36,036 nucleotides of DNA, taken from a virus. The stretch covers positions 1 to 36,036 of the IMG/VR virus record IMGVR_UViG_3300037520_000368, one strand, 5' to 3'. Position numbers and translations under genes: made by a program. How positions within the stretch are numbered: position 1 is the stretch's first letter; each line of letters begins with the position of its first letter. Under the pieces are notes generated by a model. That model was given only the letters and a program-made list of their open reading frames with translations, was not told the DNA's origin and ran no database searches. Of this stretch, positions 1 to 8,326 are shown in pieces.

Positions 1-1430
1 GTAATGTTGGTAGCGTAACTGAGACTAATAGTAGACCCGAGGACAGTGTTCTTGCCTCGGGCTTTGTTGGCTCGGTTGCGTCTTCTCGCACGGTCGCCCT
101 GACTGGGAGGTCTGCGACTGGCGCAGTCGGCTCCGTAGCGGTAGGCGCACGCACCGTCGCGCTTACTGGCGTTTCTGCTTCCGGCGCGGTTGGTAGCGTT
201 GCTGATTCCACTTCGGTTGCGCTTACCGGTGTCACAGCCGAAGGCGTTCTAGACGACGTTGACCCATTCCCGTTCCCGCTGATTTCGGGCCTTCATGCGG
301 ATGGCTATGCGGGCACGGTTGGTAACTCCCGCACTGTAGCAATCAGCGGCGTTTCTGCCGCTGGCGCTGTAGGCACTGTAGACCCCATCGTTAGCCAGAA
401 CGCAGACATCACAGGTGTCCAGGCCAACGGCGCGGTTGGCACCATCTCGATGGGCGCTCGCACTGTCGCGCTTACGGGCGTCAGTGCTTCGGGTCAGGTT
501 GGTACGGTAACGGAAACCAACAGTCCTACGGAAGACGGCGTTATTGCCTTTGGTTCTGTGGGTACGATGGGTGTCGGCCCGCACATCTTCGCTCTTACCG
601 GCGACGAGGCCCAAGGCACGGTCGGAACGGCCACTCCCAGTATTACCCTTGCGCTTACCGGCGTTGCGGCTACGGGCACGGCGGGCACCGCCTCGGTTGG
701 CCCGCGTAGTTTTGCGCTCACGGGTGTTTTGGCAAGTGGCCTGCTTAATAATGTAACGCCGGATACGGTCCGCAACGCCTCCGGTGTCAGCGCCGCCGCA
801 GCGGTGGGCACTGTTGTTGCCTCTGACACTCGGGACGAGGACAGCGTGCTTGCCACCGGCTCTGTTGGCTCGGTGGGGGCTACGACTTCGGCGGCACTGA
901 CCAGTGTTACCGCCTCTGGCGCGGTTGGTACAGTTTCTGTTGCTGAGCGGCAGATTCCCCTGACTGGGGACGACGCTTCTGGCGTGGTGGCTTCGGTCAC
1001 TACTTCTCGGGTTGTGGCCCTGACGGGTGTCACGGCGGCTGGGGCGGCGGGGTTGATTTCCCCTGCCGGTCAGCAAGCCCTTAGCGGTGTTTCTGCCGCA
1101 GGCGCAGTTGGCGATGTTACGGAAACCAACAACCCCACCGAAGACGGTGTGGTCGCCAATGGTCAGGTTGGCACTCCAGGCGTAAACGTCACGGTCGCGT
1201 TGACTGGAGTTTCTGCCGCTGGCACTCCCGGCGATGTCATATTCAATAAGATTGTGGCACTGACTGGTGTTGCGGCTTCTGGCGCAGTTGGCAGCGTCAG
1301 TGTAGCGGAGCGCCTAGTGGCAGTCACCGGTTGTCAAGCGATGGGTAATGTCGGAAACTTCGGAGTGTTCTACTGGAGTCTGATCGACAACGCGCAAAAT
1401 GCAAATTGGAATCTGGTAAACACGGAATAG
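1..1430 (+). CDS. Tail-associated tandem-repeat protein (5' end outside window)
   Basis: The frame is open from base 3 to the TAG at 1428-1430 with no stop, so the gene begins before the window; 475 residues are visible. The protein is built almost wholly of degenerate units of about 19-23 residues with the core ALTGVxAxGxVGxV, roughly 20 copies. Some units are longer and carry acidic inserts such as TETNSPTEDG. The C-terminus leaves the repeat and ends in a Trp-containing tail (FYWSLIDNAQNANW), a type of ending I recognise from phage tail-related proteins. There are no long hydrophobic segments or enzyme motifs. Such beta-prone Gly/Val/Thr repeats suit an extended virion appendage. The position directly before a tail fibre gene supports that; the function is inferred. 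The repeats differ at the DNA level, so the expansion is old. The stop is followed by GGAG, which serves the next gene. Confidence 0.75.
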   Translation, partial: NVGSVTETNSRPEDSVLASGFVGSVASSRTVALTGRSATGAVGSVAVGARTVALTGVSASGAVGSVADSTSVALTGVTAEGVLDDVDPFPFPLISGLHADGYAGTVGNSRTVAISGVSAAGAVGTVDPIVSQNADITGVQANGAVGTISMGARTVALTGVSASGQVGTVTETNSPTEDGVIAFGSVGTMGVGPHIFALTGDEAQGTVGTATPSITLALTGVAATGTAGTASVGPRSFALTGVLASGLLNNVTPDTVRNASGVSAAAAVGTVVASDTRDEDSVLATGSVGSVGATTSAALTSVTASGAVGTVSVAERQIPLTGDDASGVVASVTTSRVVALTGVTAAGAAGLISPAGQQALSGVSAAGAVGDVTETNNPTEDGVVANGQVGTPGVNVTVALTGVSAAGTPGDVIFNKIVALTGVAASGAVGSVSVAERLVAVTGCQAMGNVGNFGVFYWSLIDNAQNANWNLVNTE

Positions 1431-1439
1431 GAGCATTAA

Positions 1440-3827
1440 ATGCCCACCACTTATACCTCTCTCATCGGCTTGGCACTCCCCTCAACGGGCGAGTTGTCGG
1501 GCACTTGGGGCGCGACGGTCAACGACTTCATCACGCAATATGTTGATGCAGCAGTTGCCGGTGCCCAAACCATCAGCGGTTCTCAGACGGCTGTAACGCT
1601 GTCTGTCACCAACGGCACGTCGCTGTCTCAAGCGGGCTCAGGCTCGACTGGCTCCGCTCAGTACCACATCATCAACTGCACAGGCAACCCTGCCGGTGCG
1701 CTGACGGTGACGGTGCCAAGTTCTAGCCGGGCATATCTGGTACTGAACAACACCTCGACCAATCAGACGGTTACGGTCAAGGGCGCTGCGACAACCGGCG
1801 TGACGGTAGCGGCTGCTCGCGCTGCGCTGATTGCCTGGAACGGCACTGACTATGAGTTGGTCGCCACGGACGATGCGTCCAAGATGAACGGCGTCTTGGC
1901 TGCTGCCAACGGCGGCACCGGCCAGTCCTCCTACACCACGGGCGACATCCTGTTTGCGTCCGGCTCCACTACGCTGTCCAAGTTGGCAGATGTGGCCACG
2001 GGTAACGCGCTAATCTCCGGCGGTGTGGGTGTTGCGCCCTCCTACGGCAAGATTGGACTGACGACGCACGTTTCGGGCACTCTGCCTGTTGCCAACGGTG
2101 GTACCGGCCTAACTGGCGGCACTTCAGGCGGCGTGCTCTATTACTCTGCTGCGGGCACCCTGGCATCCTCTGGTGCATTGGCGGCAAGTTCTCTGGTGGT
2201 TGGTGGTGGTGCGGGCGTTGCTCCGTCTACGATCACAACCGGCACGGGGGTGGTTACGGCGCTCGGTGTAAACACGGGAACTGCGGGCGCGTTTGTTGTC
2301 AACGGCGGTGCGCTTGGCACCCCGTCTTCCGGCACGGTCACCAACCTGACCGGCACGGCCTCGATCAACATCAACGGTACGGTTGGCGCAACAACGGCTA
2401 ACACGGGCGCGTTCACTTCAATCACATCTACCAGCGCCTCCGGTATCTTGACCCGCGCAGCGGCCACCCAGGATGGGGTGGAGTTGATTGGTCGCGCAGG
2501 CGGCACTACGTCGCTGAAGGCAACCATCACGCCGACTACGTTGACGGCTTCGCGCACCTTCACGCTGCCTGACAATTCGGGCACGGTGCTGACAACGGGG
2601 GCTACGGTTACTGTGGCTCAGGGCGGTACAGGCCTGACCTCTACACCTGCTAACGGCGCATTGGACATCGGTAACGGCACAGGCTTCACGCGGGCTACTC
2701 TGACCGCAGGCTCTGGCGTCAGCATCAGCAACGGTTCAGGCTCCATCACCATCTCGGCTACGGGCTCGGGCGGTACGGTCACAGGCGTCACGGCCACCTC
2801 TCCGGTGGCGTCCAGCGGCGGCACTGCTCCGGTCATCAGCCTGAACTCGGCATACGGCGACACGCTGAACCCCTACGGCTCCAAGACGGCCAACTTCTTC
2901 CTGGCTGCGCCGAACGGCTCCGCAGGGGCGCCAACTTTCCGCGCCATCGTTGCGGCTGACATTCCCACGCTGAACCAGAACACGACAGGTACGGCATCCA
3001 ACGTCACCGGTACGGTGGCTGTGGCCAACGGGGGTACGGGATCGACCACCGCTTCCGGTGCGCGTACCAACCTGGGCGCGACGACGGTCGGCGCTAACCT
3101 CTTCACGCTGACCAACCCGAGCGCGGTGACTTTCCCCCGCTTTAACGCGGACAACACGGTCAGCGCCCTAGATGCAGCCACCTTCCGGTCTGCCATCGGC
3201 GCAGGTACGGGCAGCGGTACCGTCACTTCAGTTGCCACCTCCGGCTCTGTAAACGGTATTACGCTGACAGGCGGCACGATCACTTCCACAGGCACCATCA
3301 CTCTGGGCGGCACCCTCTCCGGCGTCAGCCTGACGACCCAGGTTACCGGCACGCTGCCGATTGCCAACGGCGGTACTGGCCAGACTTCTCTGACCGCCAA
3401 CCAAGCCCTGTTTGGTAACGGCACCAGCGGTGTAAACGCGTCTTCGCTGCTGCAAATTGTCGGCAGTTACATCCGCCCAACGGCCTACGCCGATACGGTG
3501 GTGGCGGCAGGCAACACGGGCACAGCCCTGACGCTGACTTGCACAAGCGGCAACGTTTTTACGGCAACCCTGACGGGCAATGCGACCATCACGCTGTCTT
3601 CGCCCGTTGCGTCTGGATCGTCAACTTCTCTCACCTTGATCTTGACGAACGACGGCACAGCCGGTAGAACTGTGGCCTGGGCGGGAGGCAGTTTTGTTTT
3701 CCCTGGCGGGGCAGCGTCCCTGTCTCGCACAACCACGGCAAACGCTACGGATGTCTGGGTTTTCTTCACCACGAACGGTGGAACGACGTGGTACGGCAAT
3801 ATTGCCATGAAAGATGTGAAGGCTTAA
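1440..3827 (+). CDS. Tail fibre-like protein with GGTG repeats
   Basis: This 795-residue protein starts at an ATG eight bases after AGGAG (1428-1432 region), just behind the repeat protein. The N-terminus ([20 protein letters not shown], continuing TWGATVND) resembles the attachment segment of many phage tail fibre proteins. The body is Gly/Thr/Ser/Ala-rich and carries at least five copies of an ANGGTG-type motif, often as [11 protein letters not shown], near residues 155, 220, 393, 528 and 643. The motif recurs in fibre-like phage proteins at the junctions of beta-structured segments. The C-terminal part (about residues 680-795) is a separate beta-rich segment ending in [13 protein letters not shown]. 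There are no transmembrane helices or catalytic motifs. Likely role: a trimeric fibre or distal tail component contacting the host surface, with the adhesin tip perhaps supplied by 5821-6807. Family-level identity is recognition by eye; the receptor is unknown. Confidence 0.8.
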   Translation: MPTTYTSLIGLALPSTGELSGTWGATVNDFITQYVDAAVAGAQTISGSQTAVTLSVTNGTSLSQAGSGSTGSAQYHIINCTGNPAGALTVTVPSSSRAYLVLNNTSTNQTVTVKGAATTGVTVAAARAALIAWNGTDYELVATDDASKMNGVLAAANGGTGQSSYTTGDILFASGSTTLSKLADVATGNALISGGVGVAPSYGKIGLTTHVSGTLPVANGGTGLTGGTSGGVLYYSAAGTLASSGALAASSLVVGGGAGVAPSTITTGTGVVTALGVNTGTAGAFVVNGGALGTPSSGTVTNLTGTASININGTVGATTANTGAFTSITSTSASGILTRAAATQDGVELIGRAGGTTSLKATITPTTLTASRTFTLPDNSGTVLTTGATVTVAQGGTGLTSTPANGALDIGNGTGFTRATLTAGSGVSISNGSGSITISATGSGGTVTGVTATSPVASSGGTAPVISLNSAYGDTLNPYGSKTANFFLAAPNGSAGAPTFRAIVAADIPTLNQNTTGTASNVTGTVAVANGGTGSTTASGARTNLGATTVGANLFTLTNPSAVTFPRFNADNTVSALDAATFRSAIGAGTGSGTVTSVATSGSVNGITLTGGTITSTGTITLGGTLSGVSLTTQVTGTLPIANGGTGQTSLTANQALFGNGTSGVNASSLLQIVGSYIRPTAYADTVVAAGNTGTALTLTCTSGNVFTATLTGNATITLSSPVASGSSTSLTLILTNDGTAGRTVAWAGGSFVFPGGAASLSRTTTANATDVWVFFTTNGGTTWYGNIAMKDVKA

Positions 3828-3839
3828 TAGGAGCAAAAA

Positions 3840-4061
3840 ATGGCCCTGGATGCAAATCAGCAATTTCAAATGGACCTTGAGGCCGCCCGCCACGCCAATC
3901 AAATGGCCGTGCAGGCCAAGCAGGCAAAACTGGAAGCCGTGCGGCTTGCCAAGGAAACCCTGATCGAGAATGCCCGCAGCAAGCCTGTGGACACTCGTGA
4001 GGTTTCTGCGGCTGACATCACGGCTTTTGCTGCTGCCCTTGAGGCGTATGTAAACGCCTAA
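3840..4061 (+). CDS. Small alpha-helical protein, unknown function
   Basis: This 73-residue protein has an ATG preceded by TAGGAG (3827-3832) and an A-run. The sequence is rich in Ala, Gln, Lys and Glu and looks helical over residues 8-48, probably an amphipathic or coiled-coil helix, with a second short helix at 58-73. No Cys, no membrane segment and no motif I can name. Its TAA shares its last base with the ATG of the next gene (TAATG), so it is translationally coupled to the oxygenase. Its place between the fibre and the oxygenase cluster suggests a small tail-assembly or oligomerisation factor, but this is only context. Confidence 0.7.
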   Translation: MALDANQQFQMDLEAARHANQMAVQAKQAKLEAVRLAKETLIENARSKPVDTREVSAADITAFAAALEAYVNA

Positions 4062-4654
4062 TGGAAGGTTTTGCCTACTTCCCGGCTATCGTCTACAGAG
4101 ATGAGCGGCCCGACTTGGCTGAAAAGGTTCTGCCGACATGCATCCAATATCTGGATCAAGTTCGCAAGCCCGAGTGGCCGATGTCTCAGTCCGCCCATCT
4201 CGCGCACGACCCTGCTTTCAGGGAGGTGGCAGACTATCTCCTGCTGTCGGTTGTAGACCTGCTTCGCGGTCAGGGCTACGCAGTCGAGAAGTACGACTTC
4301 TACCTCTCCGGTCTTTGGGCGCAGGAGATCAATCGGGGCGGCGGCACCAACGTGCACGTCCACAAGAACAGCCAGATGTGCGGTTGGCTCTTCCTCGAAA
4401 CCCCGCAGGGCGGGGCGTATCCGATCTATCACGACACCCGCATGAACAAGTCCATGATCGAACTGGACTTCGTGCAGGGGGCAGAGGTCAGCAACGCCAC
4501 CAACACCATCCACTTCAACAACATGGTGCCCGGAACCGTGATGTTTGGAAACTCTTGGATGCAGCATCAACTGACCGGCAGCAACGCCGACACCCCGACG
4601 CGGTGCATTCACTTCATCGTGTCTCACAAGGAGCGCCCGTGCAGCATGTGCTGA
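4061..4654 (+). CDS. 2OG-Fe(II) oxygenase, first of three
   Basis: This 197-residue protein resembles the short 2-oxoglutarate/Fe(II)-dependent dioxygenases of phages (the 2OG-FeII_Oxy_5 type). These use O2 and 2-oxoglutarate to hydroxylate a substrate, releasing CO2 and succinate. The double-stranded beta-helix region runs from about residue 78 to 188. His99/His101 in NVHVHKN and His124-Asp125 in IYHDTR are candidate iron ligands, His169 in SWMQHQL is the likely distal His, and Arg181 would bind the 2OG carboxylate. A downstream TPTRCIHFIVSH segment fits the last strand. The start overlaps the preceding stop by one base, and the end overlaps the next oxygenase by 16 bases. Substrate is not known. 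Phage enzymes of this family are usually proposed to modify proteins or bases; the nearby fibre and adhesin genes make tail-protein hydroxylation a reasonable inference. Confidence 0.8.
   Translation: MEGFAYFPAIVYRDERPDLAEKVLPTCIQYLDQVRKPEWPMSQSAHLAHDPAFREVADYLLLSVVDLLRGQGYAVEKYDFYLSGLWAQEINRGGGTNVHVHKNSQMCGWLFLETPQGGAYPIYHDTRMNKSMIELDFVQGAEVSNATNTIHFNNMVPGTVMFGNSWMQHQLTGSNADTPTRCIHFIVSHKERPCSMC
4628..4641 (+). promoter_or_regulatory. Ribosome binding site deciding the GTG start at 4639
   Basis: AAGGAG at 4628-4633 is followed by a five-base spacer and GTG at 4639. It lies inside the end of the first oxygenase gene and is the only good Shine-Dalgarno sequence near the beginning of the recognisable oxygenase homology. 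It therefore fixes the start within a reading frame that stays open for about 500 bases upstream. Confidence 0.7.
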
Positions 4655-5220
4655 CTCCACACGGTACATATATAGAGCCGTTTGTTTGGTGGGACAACGG
4701 CTTTACGGAACAGGAACTGAACTGGCTCCAAGAGCAGGCCAAACGTGCAGAACAACGTGCTCCGGTTGGTGGCGATCCACCAGAGGAAGAACTTGTCAAA
4801 ATGCGCAGATCGCATGTGTCATGGCTTCAAAAGACGCCGGAAACGGCTTGGGTGTTTGAAAAGTTGGGGTACATTGCCTCTTCACTAAATGCCCAATATT
4901 ATCGATTTGACCTAACAGGTTTTGGTGAACCGTTTCAGTTGACCAACTACGATCAATCAGAACATGGGATGTACGGATGGCATCAGGATTACAACGGAAA
5001 GACCAGCCGCAAACTCAGTCTGGTGCTTCAGTTGACCGACCCGAGCCAGTACGAGGGGGGAAATCTTCAAGTTCATACTGGTATGCAGCCGCAAACCGTT
5101 CGCAAACAGCGGGGTCTGGTGGCAGCATTCCCTTCGTATGTACTCCACCAAGTAACGCCCGTGACAAGCGGTAACCGTCAGTCTCTCGTGGCTTGGGTAT
5201 CTGGCCCTGCATTCCGATGA
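4639..5220 (+). CDS. 2OG-Fe(II) oxygenase, second of three (prolyl-hydroxylase-like)
   Basis: The frame is open much further upstream, but that part only shadows the preceding oxygenase. I choose GTG 4639 because AAGGAG (4628-4633) lies five bases before it; GTG 4648 is an alternative. This gives 193 residues. It matches the PKHD/prolyl 4-hydroxylase type of 2OG oxygenase. The iron site is His115-x-Asp117 (GWHQDYNG) with His170 (SYVLHQVTPV), and Arg180 (GNRQSLVAWV) binds 2OG. The strand YEGGNLQVH and the LSLVLQLTDPSQYEGG block are typical of this family. All three ligands and the Arg are present, so it is probably active. It overlaps the previous gene by 16 bases and the next by four (ATGA). 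Substrate not deducible; a Pro/Gly-rich virion protein is one candidate. Confidence 0.85.
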   Translation: MQHVLTPHGTYIEPFVWWDNGFTEQELNWLQEQAKRAEQRAPVGGDPPEEELVKMRRSHVSWLQKTPETAWVFEKLGYIASSLNAQYYRFDLTGFGEPFQLTNYDQSEHGMYGWHQDYNGKTSRKLSLVLQLTDPSQYEGGNLQVHTGMQPQTVRKQRGLVAAFPSYVLHQVTPVTSGNRQSLVAWVSGPAFR

Positions 5221-5813
5221 ACGCCGAATACAAAGACTTCATTGCTGTTTACCGGGACGTGTACCCGGAAGGGTACTGCCAACACTTAATCAAAGAGTTT
5301 GATCGTCTGGTGGAGTCTGGTGCGGGCACAAACCGTCAGCGCGGAGAAGGCGCACCTAAGCATCGTAAAAACGACATGCAGTTGGGGTTGAACTTTGGAG
5401 TCCACACCGCTGCTGATTTTAACGGTGCCACGGCCACCCGCGTGTTTTTTGACGGCCTTCAACGGTGCTATGACGCTTATACGGAGCAGTTTTCTGTACT
5501 GAAGGATGGAAAAATTACCGGTACGGCAATGAAGATGCAGCGCACAGACCCTGGTGGTGGGTACCATGTGTGGCACGGCGAACAAGGTAACGGAGAGCAT
5601 GCTGACCGCGTGTTGGTATATATGCTTTACCTAAATACTCTTTCGACAGAAGAAGCCGGAGAAACCGAGTTTTTGTATCAACAGCGCAGGTTGCAACCTA
5701 CCGAAAACACGACGGTGCTCTGGCCTGCCGCATTTACACACGCCCATCGTGGCAACACAGTTTTTGGAGAGCGCAGCAAGTACATTGTGACTGGCTGGTT
5801 CTATTACGAGTGA
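5217..5813 (+). CDS. 2OG-Fe(II) oxygenase-like protein, third of three
   Basis: This 198-residue protein starts at ATG 5217, which overlaps the previous TGA (ATGA). The frame could also open at TTG 5193, but coupling at ATGA is more likely. The fold signature is that of phage 2OG-Fe(II) oxygenases: a helical N-terminal half, then YHVWHGEQ (His117/His120, Glu122), RVLVYMLYLN (131-140), GETEF (148-152), WPAAFTHAHRG (His175/His177) and KYIVTGWFYYE at the C-terminus. In most family members the first ligand pair is HxD; here the position reads WHGE, so Glu122 would stand in for Asp. That is either an active HxE variant or a changed activity. It is the last of three tandem oxygenases and lies seven bases before the adhesin gene. 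Its substrate is unknown. Confidence 0.75.
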   Translation: MNAEYKDFIAVYRDVYPEGYCQHLIKEFDRLVESGAGTNRQRGEGAPKHRKNDMQLGLNFGVHTAADFNGATATRVFFDGLQRCYDAYTEQFSVLKDGKITGTAMKMQRTDPGGGYHVWHGEQGNGEHADRVLVYMLYLNTLSTEEAGETEFLYQQRRLQPTENTTVLWPAAFTHAHRGNTVFGERSKYIVTGWFYYE

Positions 5814-5820
5814 GGTAATA

Positions 5821-6807
5821 ATGCCCGCAGGAACACCTAAAGTTACACTCATGGGCGGTAAAACAATTACCCCAGGGGGTTCTCAAACTTTTAATGTATC
5901 GGGCACTTGGACAGCGCCCAGCGGTATATCTAAAGCAAATATCACCGGTCGAGGTGGTTCTGGGAATCCAGGCAATGCAGGCAATTCAGGCAATGCCGGG
6001 AAAGGCGGAGCGGGGTTCCCAGGGGGCCAATCCTTACGTTATTGTTGGGATGGAACGTGCTATAACGTATTTATTATAAATTACGGTGGGGCCGGCGGCA
6101 ATAACAACAACAATGTGCCCGGCAATTCAGGAACTTCCGGGACTTCTGGTAATATTGGAACGGCCTCTTCTGGGCTTAGTCAAACTTTTCCCGCTGGAAA
6201 TGGCGGAAATGGTGGGAACGCCGGAACCGGCGGAAATCCTGGAAATAACGGCTGTTATGGGGGATGCGGATTTTTGTTTCAAGGTGGCGGCCCTTGTTGT
6301 GGTTCTTCCAGCGGCAATGGCGTTCCGGGGGGGGTTGGCGGCACTGGCGCAGGGTTTGGTGCTTCTAGTTCTAATCCTTCCTGCCCTTATAATAGATTTG
6401 GCGGTGGTGGCGGTGGTGGTGCCGGTACTTTTGGCTGTGGAAGCAGCGCAAATGCAAGGCCCGGCGGTTCTGGCGGGGCCTGTGCCGGTGGCAATGGGGG
6501 CTTTGGTGGCAATACTTTTTGTAACGGAGCAAGCGGCAACTCTGTTGGAAGTAGTTGTTGTACAAAGCGGGCCGGTGGAGGTGGAGGTGGAGGCGCAGGA
6601 AACACATCCCCTCAACCAAATCTAGGCGCCGGTGGCGGTGGTGGCGGCGGCGGGAGAGGTATTGCTGGAAATAGTGGTGGCGCTGGAAACCCAGGAAATC
6701 CAGGAACGACTAGCACAGTTAATTGTATAAGCGTTACTGGAGGTGCAAACTACCCAATTACGGTTGGCACCGGTGGACAAGTTGTTATTAGTTGGAATCC
6801 TCAATAA
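5821..6807 (+). CDS. Glycine-rich tail adhesin-like protein with 13 cysteines
   Basis: This 328-residue protein begins at an ATG behind GAGGT. A short beta-type N-terminal segment (GGSQTFNVSGTWTAPSG, residues 19-35) and a C-terminal strand (PITVGTGGQVVISW) enclose a core of Gly/Asn/Ser with runs of up to nine Gly. This fits the glycine-rich phage adhesins that form polyglycine-II-like sandwiches at fibre tips, so a receptor-binding tip is the best guess. There are collagen-like stretches (GNPGNAGNSGNAG, GAGNPGNPG). Unusually for this class there are 13 cysteines between about residues 75 and 305, several paired (WDGTC, GCYGGC, PCCG, SSCC). These may form disulfides or bind metal. Three oxygenase genes lie just upstream, and the Pro/Asn in the Gly repeats are plausible hydroxylation targets (inference). 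Confidence 0.75.
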   Translation: MPAGTPKVTLMGGKTITPGGSQTFNVSGTWTAPSGISKANITGRGGSGNPGNAGNSGNAGKGGAGFPGGQSLRYCWDGTCYNVFIINYGGAGGNNNNNVPGNSGTSGTSGNIGTASSGLSQTFPAGNGGNGGNAGTGGNPGNNGCYGGCGFLFQGGGPCCGSSSGNGVPGGVGGTGAGFGASSSNPSCPYNRFGGGGGGGAGTFGCGSSANARPGGSGGACAGGNGGFGGNTFCNGASGNSVGSSCCTKRAGGGGGGGAGNTSPQPNLGAGGGGGGGGRGIAGNSGGAGNPGNPGTTSTVNCISVTGGANYPITVGTGGQVVISWNPQ

Positions 6808-6809
6808 CT

Positions 6810-7283
6810 ATGGTTCATCCATGTAAAAATTTACCTCCAGAGGCGCGAAACCGCGCCCGTTCTATTACGGTCGGTACTGCTTTTGGGGGCACGTTGGAAG
6901 TTGGTATGCGTGATATTCGCGGCCAACATTTGTATGCAATCCTACAGCCGGTAGAAGCAATTGAGTTAATTCATCAACTTGCTGCGGCTGCTGGGTGTCA
7001 TATCCATCTCCAACCACGCAAAGATTTTGCAAGTTGGAGAAATTGGAAATACACAGAGGAAGAATTGGCTCATTATCGCGGACCTCAACATCTTCCTGGA
7101 GTTGGACATGCGCCGCATCCAAACGACATGGCGCCACTGCAAAACAAAGGTCAAGTGCTGCCCGCACCTGAACAACAGCCTGGACTTCAACCCGCTCTAA
7201 GGAGTGAATCAAATGAGCAAACTGTGGCAACTCAAAAAACTGTCGGACGGAAGCGCACTAAGCGAGCCGCAGCCGCTACCTGA
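6810..7283 (+). CDS. Hypothetical protein downstream of the adhesin
   Basis: I choose ATG 6810, two bases after the adhesin stop; a TTG at 6792 inside the adhesin gene is less likely. This gives 157 residues. The first 70 residues look folded (alternating strands, then VEAIELIHQLAAAAGCHIHL). The rest is polar and His/Pro/Gln-rich, and the C-terminus is basic (KTVGRKRTKRAAAAT). No domain is recognised and no membrane segment is present. The basic tail could bind nucleic acid, but nothing else supports that. The last 71 bases overlap the start of the next gene, a long overlap for this genome, and the basic tail falls within it. Confidence 0.6.
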   Translation: MVHPCKNLPPEARNRARSITVGTAFGGTLEVGMRDIRGQHLYAILQPVEAIELIHQLAAAAGCHIHLQPRKDFASWRNWKYTEEELAHYRGPQHLPGVGHAPHPNDMAPLQNKGQVLPAPEQQPGLQPALRSESNEQTVATQKTVGRKRTKRAAAAT

Positions 7284-7602
7284 GAACTGGGGGCCGATCT
7301 TCGGCCTTCACGGCTTCATCGACCAAATCGGTGACCTGTCGTGGTTGGGCGAAGCCTACAACGATCAGGGCTGGTTTGAGGTGGGTGATGCGCCTCCTGG
7401 CCCGGTTCCGTCTTCTGCTGCCGAACTTGCATGGGATCGGGCCAAAAAGATGTTGGCTGAGTCCGACTGGTCGATGCTTCCTGATGTGCCCATGACTTCG
7501 GGCGACAAGGCGCTGTGGATTGAGTATCGTCGCGGTTTGCGCGAGATTCGTCTTCAGCCTGGGTTCCCCGACAACATTCAGTGGCCCAAGGCCCCTGAGT
7601 GA
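7213..7602 (+). CDS. Phage tail assembly chaperone-like protein
   Basis: ATG 7213 has AAGGAG eight bases upstream (7199-7204); a GTG at 7204 lies inside that ribosome binding site and is rejected. The product has 129 residues. The C-terminal 60 residues match the pattern of phage tail assembly chaperone (Phage_tail_APC/Tfa-like) proteins: AWDRAKKMLAESDWSMLPD, then WIEYRRGLREI and a final WPKAPE. Members usually lie next to tail fibre or adhesin genes and are thought to help fibres fold or assemble; that fits here. The N-terminal 70 residues (LPENWGPIFGLHGF) are less conserved and may define the fibre partner. The stop overlaps the next start (GTGA). Confidence 0.85.
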   Translation: MSKLWQLKKLSDGSALSEPQPLPENWGPIFGLHGFIDQIGDLSWLGEAYNDQGWFEVGDAPPGPVPSSAAELAWDRAKKMLAESDWSMLPDVPMTSGDKALWIEYRRGLREIRLQPGFPDNIQWPKAPE

Positions 7603-7829
7603 ACAAGTACACGATCCGGTTCAACAAGTCACGCGGACAACCGGGTCGTGGCTCCATGCTCCATGTCTGGCGCGTGTTTGAGGGCAGCAAGGAAATCCTG
7701 GCCAAGCACGTCAGGATCGAAACCCGGTCATGGACTGAGTTGGACGCCAACGGGCAGGACTACAACATCGCGTGCCGTGGGCGCATGATGTTCTTTGAGG
7801 ACACCGACACGGTGGTGATTGTTGAGTAA
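7599..7829 (+). CDS. Small conserved-looking hypothetical protein
   Basis: This 76-residue protein starts at GTG 7599, coupled to the preceding stop in a GTGA overlap. It is basic at the N-terminus and beta-rich throughout (MLHVWRVFEGSKEI, TVVIVE at the end). It has one Cys, no membrane segment and no known motif. It probably forms a small beta domain. Its position between the tail chaperone and the membrane/lysis genes gives no firm clue to function. Confidence 0.65.
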   Translation: MNKYTIRFNKSRGQPGRGSMLHVWRVFEGSKEILAKHVRIETRSWTELDANGQDYNIACRGRMMFFEDTDTVVIVE

Positions 7830-7831
7830 TC

Positions 7832-8326
7832 ATGGAACCCATCACCGGCATCCTGGCGGCAGTATCCGCCGCTAATGCTGCGTTCGGAGCAGTAAAGAAA
7901 CTCGTCGCCACGGGCCGCGAGATTCAAGACGTTGCCGGTCAGATTGGTAAGTGGTACGGCGCCTTCGGGGACTTTAACCGCCTTGCCAATGAGAAGGCCA
8001 ATAAGAAGCCATCGGTCTTCAAGCGGCTGTTGCATGACGACAGCATCGAAAATGAAGCCTTGCAGATCACAATGCACAAGCAGGCGCTGATCAAGCAGGA
8101 GTACGAACTCAAGATTCTGATCGTCGCTCACTATGGTGAGAACGTGTACAACGAAATGATCATGGAGCGCATCCGACTGAAGAAGGAGCGCGAGAAGAAG
8201 GAGCGCGAGCACCGCCTGCGGCAGCAGGAGTTCATGCTCAACGCCAAGTACGGCGCAGCAATTGCCTTCGTAGCCGTCGCCCTGATTGGGGTGGGTTACT
8301 ATTTACTCGACAAGGTACAGCAATGA
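7832..8326 (+). CDS. Membrane-anchored coiled-coil protein
   Basis: This 164-residue protein has a hydrophobic N-terminal stretch (about 5-27), a helical middle, a highly charged helix (residues 110-133, RIRLKKEREKKEREHRLRQ) and one clear C-terminal transmembrane helix (about 141-159). A short tail (DKVQQ) follows. The C-terminal anchor is opposite to that of a classical inner-membrane spanin. Its stop is overlapped by the next gene's start (ATGA). It begins a run of four membrane or lysis genes, so a role in lysis timing or membrane association of the tail is possible, but the family is unknown to me. Confidence 0.65.
   Translation: MEPITGILAAVSAANAAFGAVKKLVATGREIQDVAGQIGKWYGAFGDFNRLANEKANKKPSVFKRLLHDDSIENEALQITMHKQALIKQEYELKILIVAHYGENVYNEMIMERIRLKKEREKKEREHRLRQQEFMLNAKYGAAIAFVAVALIGVGYYLLDKVQQ

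Noticed and set aside
4138-4638. Upstream extension of the second oxygenase frame.
   Set aside because: It lies entirely inside the first oxygenase in another frame and reads as Arg/Pro/Gln-rich nonsense; the ribosome binding site at 4628 marks the true start.
6086-6625. Open frames on both strands over the glycine-rich adhesin.
   Set aside because: Glycine-codon runs avoid stops in all frames; only the adhesin frame has a ribosome binding site and recognisable end motifs.
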